64,000 nt of DNA from CAZUTK01 sp964623265. Its GTDB lineage: Bacteria > Electryoneota > B3-LCP. Position 1 is the first letter of the stretch, and every line of letters begins with the position of its first letter. A program made the translations under genes and the position numbers. The stretch lies in the NCBI GenBank assembly GCA_964623265.1, contig CAZUTK010000002.1, forward strand, positions 18,829-82,828, in the 5' to 3' direction. Of this stretch, positions 59,991 to 64,000 are shown one piece after another. The notes below the pieces were generated by a model. It made no database searches and was not told the DNA's origin. It was given only the letters and a program-made list of their open reading frames with translations.

Positions 59991-61883
59991 GTGGCTAATT
60001 TTCAAACCAAAGAAGTTTCAACCGACCTTCTGATCCTGGGCGGCGGCATGGCGGCCTGCGGAGCGGCGGTTGAAGCGGCTTACTGGGCGAAGAAGCATGG
60101 CTTGAAGGTCACCCTCGTGGACAAGGCGGCGATGGATCGTTCCGGAGCCGTGGCGATGGGACTTTCCGCCATCAACCAGTATGTCGGATTAAAAGACGGA
60201 CAGAACACCTTGAAGGATTATGTGGACTACGTCCGCAACGACCTGATGGGCATCACTCGGGAAGACCTCGTGGCGAACATCGCCCGTCACGTAGATTCCA
60301 CCGTGCATCTCTTCGAAAAATGGGGACTGCCCATTTGGAAAGATGAGAACGGTGCCTACGTTCACGAAGGTCGCTGGCAGCTTATGATCAACGGCGAATC
60401 CTACAAGGTCGTGGTGGCGGAAGCCGCCAAGAACGCGCTGGGAATGGACAACATCTACGAACGCGTCTTCATCACCGAACCGCTGATGAAGGATGGGAAA
60501 TGCGTCGGTGCCGTCGGATTCTCCGTGCGCGAGAACATCTTCTACGTATTCAAGGCGAAGGCGGTCGTCGTCGCAATGGGCGGCGCGGTGCACGTCTTCA
60601 AACCGCGCTCTTCGGGCGAAGGCTTGGGACGCGCCTGGTATCCCCCTTGGAACTCCGGTTCGTCCGCGTATTTCACGCTGAAAGCCGGCGCTGAGATGAC
60701 CTGCCAGGAAGTGCGCTTCATCCCCGTCCGTTTCAAGGATGCCTATGGACCCGTGGGCGCTTGGTTCCTGTTGTTCAAATCCCGCGCCACAAATGGTCAG
60801 GATGAGAACTATATGGAAACCCGCAAGGATGAGTTAGAGAAGTGGGTTCCCTATGGCAAGGTCAAGCCGGTGCCCGCCAACCTGCGCAATTGGCTGGGGA
60901 TGCTGGACGTCATGGAAGGCAAGGGCCCGATTTTTATGAGGACGGAAGAAGCCATCCAGAAGATCGCCGAAGCCTACAAGGATGATCCCGCGGGCTACAA
61001 GAAGAAGATGAAAGAACTGGAATCCGAAGCCTGGGAAGACTTCCTGGATATGACGATTTCGCAAGCCATCCTCTGGGCGGCGACCAACGTCGCTCCGGAA
61101 GAGAGCAAATCCGAAATCGCCGCCGCCGAACCCTACTTCATCGGTTCGCACTCCGGCGCATCCGGAGCCTGGGTCAGCGGTCCGGAAGACCTGCAGACCG
61201 AGAAGACCAAGCCGGTCTATTTCTGGGGCTATGGCCATATGGCGACCGTCCCGGGCATCTTCTGCGCCGGTGACGCTTCGGGTGCTTCCAGCCATAAGTT
61301 CTCATCCGGTTCGCATGCCGAAGGCAGAATCGCTGCCAAGGAAGCCATCCGGTACATCGTGGATCATCCGGAAACTCCCACCGTGGACGCCAAAGTCATC
61401 GAAGAACTGAAGGCGAAGATTCTGAAGCCGCTGGACACCTTCCAGAAGCACAAGGGCTACAGCAGCGATCCGAACATCCATCCGGAATACATCAAGCCGA
61501 AGATGTTCATGTTCCGCCTGCAGAAAATCATGGACGAGTATGCCGGCGGTGTCTCCAGCCAGTTTAAGACTTCCAAATCCTTGCTGGAAAAGGGTCTGGC
61601 TCTGCTGCAGTTCCTGAAGGAAGATGCGGAGAAGCTGGCGGCGGAAGACCTGCATGAACTGATGCGCTGCTGGGAAAACGTGCAGCGGATGTGGCAGGCG
61701 GAAGCGCATGTGCGCACCATCCTGTTCCGCGAGGAAACCCGTTGGCCCGGATACTACTTCCGTTCCGATACGCCGTCTATGAAGGAAGATTGGCTGGCGT
61801 TCGCCAACTGCAAGTGGGATCCCAAGACGGGTTCCTGGGAAATGATCAAGCGGCCGGTGCTTTACATCAACGACCGGCTCTAA
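59991..61883 (+). CDS. aprA: APS reductase alpha subunit
   Basis: 630 residues from GTG 59991 behind AAGGAGAG. FAD-binding start LLILGGGMAACGAAVEAAYW and other family marks (DRSGAVAMGLSAINQYVGLK, CAGDASGASSHKFSSGSHAE). The active-site region carries the expected H and R residues (RWQLMINGESYK). It reduces APS to sulfite and AMP with electrons from AprB and QmoABC. Followed by a strong hairpin, which likely ends the sulfate-reduction transcript. Confidence 0.97.
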   Translation: MANFQTKEVSTDLLILGGGMAACGAAVEAAYWAKKHGLKVTLVDKAAMDRSGAVAMGLSAINQYVGLKDGQNTLKDYVDYVRNDLMGITREDLVANIARHVDSTVHLFEKWGLPIWKDENGAYVHEGRWQLMINGESYKVVVAEAAKNALGMDNIYERVFITEPLMKDGKCVGAVGFSVRENIFYVFKAKAVVVAMGGAVHVFKPRSSGEGLGRAWYPPWNSGSSAYFTLKAGAEMTCQEVRFIPVRFKDAYGPVGAWFLLFKSRATNGQDENYMETRKDELEKWVPYGKVKPVPANLRNWLGMLDVMEGKGPIFMRTEEAIQKIAEAYKDDPAGYKKKMKELESEAWEDFLDMTISQAILWAATNVAPEESKSEIAAAEPYFIGSHSGASGAWVSGPEDLQTEKTKPVYFWGYGHMATVPGIFCAGDASGASSHKFSSGSHAEGRIAAKEAIRYIVDHPETPTVDAKVIEELKAKILKPLDTFQKHKGYSSDPNIHPEYIKPKMFMFRLQKIMDEYAGGVSSQFKTSKSLLEKGLALLQFLKEDAEKLAAEDLHELMRCWENVQRMWQAEAHVRTILFREETRWPGYYFRSDTPSMKEDWLAFANCKWDPKTGSWEMIKRPVLYINDRL

Positions 61884-61908
61884 TCGGTTTCCCTTGCGTC
61901 TTAGCGCG

Positions 61909-61940
61909 AAACCTCCGGACGGCTTGCCGTCCGGAGGTTT
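61909..61940 (+). terminator. 14-bp hairpin after aprA, probable terminator
   Basis: AAACCTCCGGACGG and CCGTCCGGAGGTTT pair perfectly over 14 bp with a 4-base loop, then CCTTTGG. The T tract is short but the stem ends in TTT. Situated 26 bases after the aprA stop. Confidence 0.75.
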
Positions 61941-61978
61941 CCTTTGGAATTCTTCGAGAAAGCGGAAAATGGATAAAG

Positions 61979-62010
61979 TTGTTGCAAGATGCACCGTTAT
62001 TCTCTAAATT
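61979..62010 (+). promoter_or_regulatory. candidate promoter with TTGTTGCA-AGA-TGCA motif; message possibly leaderless
   Basis: TTGTTGCA-AGA-TGCA (61979-61993) is a partial copy of the palindrome upstream of dsrA. TTGCAA (61982-61987), 17-base spacer and TAAATT (62005-62010) read as a weak promoter. Its -10 ends only 6 bases before ATG 62017, so a message would start at or near the start codon, and no ribosome site is visible there. Confidence 0.4.
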
Positions 62011-62016
62011 ACAGCT

Positions 62017-62310
62017 ATGATCCAAAAAGACAAACCTTCCTGCCCGTACTGCGGATCGCGGCTCTTGAAGTGGCGCTCCCCGGCAGAATCATCCTGGGGA
62101 GACCGGATCCATTACGTCTGCTTCAATGACGATTGTCCCTACTATGTCCGCGGATGGGATCATATGATGAAGAATTACCGCGTAAAAGCGTCTTACCGTC
62201 ACCGATTCGATCCTCAGACCGGCGAATCCGGTCCTCTGCCGGTCTGGTCGCAGGGCGCCGTGCGGGATCGAATCGTGGACTCTAAAATCGAGGAAGATAC
62301 GGATGCGTGA
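62017..62310 (+). CDS. small zinc-ribbon protein of unknown function
   Basis: 97 residues. Zinc ribbon CPYCGSRLL ... VCFNDDCPYYVRGWDHM, of the Ogr/Delta-like finger class seen in many sulfate reducers, followed by a basic tail. A nucleic-acid or protein-binding role is possible; nothing firmer can be said. It overlaps the next gene by 8 bases. No Shine-Dalgarno site is visible. Confidence 0.75.
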   Translation: MIQKDKPSCPYCGSRLLKWRSPAESSWGDRIHYVCFNDDCPYYVRGWDHMMKNYRVKASYRHRFDPQTGESGPLPVWSQGAVRDRIVDSKIEEDTDA

Positions 62311-63091
62311 GATCGAAAACCTGAAGAAGGCAATCCTGGAAGAATACCCCCGTTTGACCGAAGACGACACGTTTCAATTTCATTGCAGACCCGGCGTCTC
62401 CTGCTTCAACGATTGTTGCGGGGACGTGAATATTTTTTTAACGCCGTATGATATCCTGCGTCTGAAGAATCGCTTGAACCTCACTTCCGGCGAATTTCTC
62501 GCTCGTTATACCATCACGCCGATCGATCAAAACCAGAATTATCCGGTGATTTTGCTCAAGATGCAGGACGACGAAAAGAGATCCTGTTTTTTCGTCACCA
62601 CGCAAGGGTGCAGTGTGTACAGTGACCGCCCCTGGGCTTGCCGTTACTATCCGATCGGATTGGCTTCGCCCAAAGAAGGCGACGCGGAGATCCAGCAGGA
62701 TTTCTATTTCATCATGCGTGAAGAGGTCTGCAAAGGCTTCGCTGAGAAGAAGAGCTGGTCCATCCGCGAATGGAAGAAGGATCAGGATGTGGAAAAATTC
62801 GATGAATTCGGCAGATTATTCAAGGAACTGACGCTGCATGATTTCTTCAAGCGGGGCAGACACCTGGATCCGCCACGCATGGAACTCTTCCATATGGGGT
62901 GCTATAACCTGGACAAATTCAAGACGTTCATCACGGAGAGCACGTTCTTTGATCGCTTTGAAGTGGCGCCAGAGTTGAAGGAGAAGATCTTGCGCGATGA
63001 CGAAGAATTGCTGCGCTTCGCGTTTCACTGGTTGAAGTTCGCGCTCTTCGGCGAAAGAACCATGAAAATCCTACCGTCGGCATTTAAATAA
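62303..63091 (+). CDS. YkgJ-family cysteine-cluster protein
   Basis: 262 residues. Conserved cysteine pattern CFNDCCGDVNIFLTPYDILR, then CSVYSDRPWACRYYP, typical of the YkgJ/UPF0153 family thought to bind Fe or Zn. The C-terminal half (about 130-262) is unrecognised. Located behind sat-aprBA, as often in sulfate reducers; function unknown. Confidence 0.85.
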   Translation: MREIENLKKAILEEYPRLTEDDTFQFHCRPGVSCFNDCCGDVNIFLTPYDILRLKNRLNLTSGEFLARYTITPIDQNQNYPVILLKMQDDEKRSCFFVTTQGCSVYSDRPWACRYYPIGLASPKEGDAEIQQDFYFIMREEVCKGFAEKKSWSIREWKKDQDVEKFDEFGRLFKELTLHDFFKRGRHLDPPRMELFHMGCYNLDKFKTFITESTFFDRFEVAPELKEKILRDDEELLRFAFHWLKFALFGERTMKILPSAFK

Positions 63092-63104
63092 ATCCCATCC
63101 ATCC

Positions 63105-64000
63105 GTGATCCACTTTCCCATCAGCGGCGTGGATACCTATTGGTGGTTGCCGCCGCTGGTATCTTTCTGCATCTCCCTCTTCACCGCCACCGGAGGGTTG
63201 TCCGGAGCTTTTCTATTGCTGCCGTTCCAGGTCAGCGTATTGGGCTTCGTCGGTCCCGCCGTCAGTCCCACCAATCTGATCTTCAACGTCGTTGCTATCC
63301 CCAGCGGAGTTTACCGTTATTGGCGCGAGAAGCGTCTGGTGATGCCGTTGGTCTGGGCGGTGATTCTGGGCACTTTGCCGGGAGTGTTCTTGGGCGCCGT
63401 CATCCGCGTGAAGTTTTTTCTGGACCCCCGCTACTTCAAACTCTTCGTCGGCTTGGTATTGCTTTATATCGCCTCCCGGTTGTTGAAGGATCTGTTGACC
63501 AAGAGGACAATTTCGAACGAGAAATCTCCGCCGGGGAAGTTCGAAGTAGAAAATGAACGATTCAATCTGAAGCGCCTGAGCTATGATTTCAACGGGGCGA
63601 GCTACAGCACTTCCACACTGGGAATTATGATCTTGAGTTTCATCGTGGGAATTGTCGGCGGGATTTACGGGATCGGGGGAGGAGCCATCATCGCGCCCTT
63701 CTTCGTGGCGGTGTTCCGATTGCCGGTGCATACCGTCGCCGGCGCCGCTCTCTTCGGCACGATGGTGACTTCTGTGGCGGGGGTAATCTTCTATACCGCG
63801 ATTGCTCCGTTTTACGCCGGCAGCGGCGTCTATGTGTCGCCGGATTGGATGTTGGGCGTCTTGTTTGGAATCGGGGGAGCGGCGGGGATTTATTTGGGCG
63901 CGCGGCTGCAGCGGTATCTGCCGGCGAGGACGATCAAGCTGATCATCGTGCTGGCGCTGTTGTTCGTATCGGTGAAATACATCGTGGATTTCTTCCATCG
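63105..64000 (+). CDS. TauE/SafE family permease, probable sulfite/sulfonate exporter (partial)
   Basis: An open frame from GTG 63105 runs past the window end (298 codons visible). At least eight hydrophobic helices, with the family features ATGGLSGAFLLLPFQVSVLG near the start and IVGGIYGIGGGAIIAPFF after a hydrophilic loop, plus GAALFGTMVTSVAG. TauE/SafE members export or import sulfite, sulfonates or related anions; next to a complete sulfate-reduction cluster a sulfur oxyanion substrate is likely. Start uncertain; no good ribosome site. Confidence 0.85.
   Translation, partial: MIHFPISGVDTYWWLPPLVSFCISLFTATGGLSGAFLLLPFQVSVLGFVGPAVSPTNLIFNVVAIPSGVYRYWREKRLVMPLVWAVILGTLPGVFLGAVIRVKFFLDPRYFKLFVGLVLLYIASRLLKDLLTKRTISNEKSPPGKFEVENERFNLKRLSYDFNGASYSTSTLGIMILSFIVGIVGGIYGIGGGAIIAPFFVAVFRLPVHTVAGAALFGTMVTSVAGVIFYTAIAPFYAGSGVYVSPDWMLGVLFGIGGAAGIYLGARLQRYLPARTIKLIIVLALLFVSVKYIVDFFH

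Noticed and set aside
1..64000. CRISPR array, rRNA, tRNA or insertion sequence
   Set aside because: No regularly spaced direct repeats, no tRNA T-loop with acceptor pairing, no transposase motifs or terminal inverted repeats were found.

Overview
The window (about 54% GC by eye, no rRNA or tRNA seen) looks like a metagenome-assembled or draft bacterial contig; two runs of N (11566-11577 and 55899-55908) fall inside genes. A subtilase with a C-terminal FlgD/Por-type sorting domain points to the FCB superphylum (Zixibacteria, KSB1 or Electryoneota-like lineages) rather than Desulfobacterota. This placement is inference. The organism encodes both a haem-copper oxidase chain and a complete dissimilatory sulfate-reduction pathway.

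Layout. (1) 1-7.5 kb: the end of what looks like an alternative complex III operon, then a caa3-type cytochrome c oxidase operon with its assembly factors (SCO, coxBACD, ctaA, a second SCO, ctaB). (2) 7.6-21 kb: mostly minus-strand housekeeping genes (secreted subtilase, nitrilase, histidine kinase, apt, acylphosphatase, glycosyltransferase, asnS, gpsA-plsY, bacterioferritin, purM), with a decayed nucleotidyltransferase/methylase module at 16.4-17.2 kb. (3) 21-24.3 kb: a two-component locus (receiver-kinase hybrid, NtrC-type activator, lone receiver) with a near-consensus sigma-54 promoter before the lone receiver. (4) 24.4-27.3 kb: two secreted proteins, one with a metalloprotease-like HExGH motif. 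(5) 27.3-33.2 kb, minus strand: a DsrK-like/DsrM-like membrane pair, a NifX-like fusion protein, a degenerate NtrC-type regulator and a cytidylate-kinase-like/BON protein. (6) 33.3-39.3 kb: siroheme/haem synthesis (precorrin-2 dehydrogenase, hemC, cobA-hemD, hemB, hemL) with a carbonic anhydrase inserted. (7) 39.5-61.9 kb: an unbroken plus-strand run dsrA-dsrB-dsrD-dsrN-dsrL-dsrC-rsbRD-dsrMKJOP-npsr-qmoC-qmoA-qmoB-sat-aprB-aprA. (8) 62-64 kb: zinc ribbon protein, YkgJ-type cysteine-cluster protein and a TauE/SafE exporter cut by the window end.

How they work together. Sat activates sulfate to APS, AprBA reduces APS to sulfite with electrons from the quinone pool through QmoABC, and siroheme-containing DsrAB reduces sulfite onto DsrC. 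The DsrC trisulfide is then reduced through DsrMKJOP. Region 6 supplies siroheme, and region 5 looks like an extra quinone/thiol-disulfide module.

The most interesting unexplained signal is a TTGCA/TGCAA repeat-palindrome upstream of dsrA and upstream of the region-5 operon, in both cases beside a TTGAC(A/T)-N17-TATATT promoter. Weaker copies lie between regions 5 and 6 and before region 8. The regulator in region 5 has lost the GAFTGA loop needed for sigma-54, which fits a sigma-70-type regulator acting at these sites.
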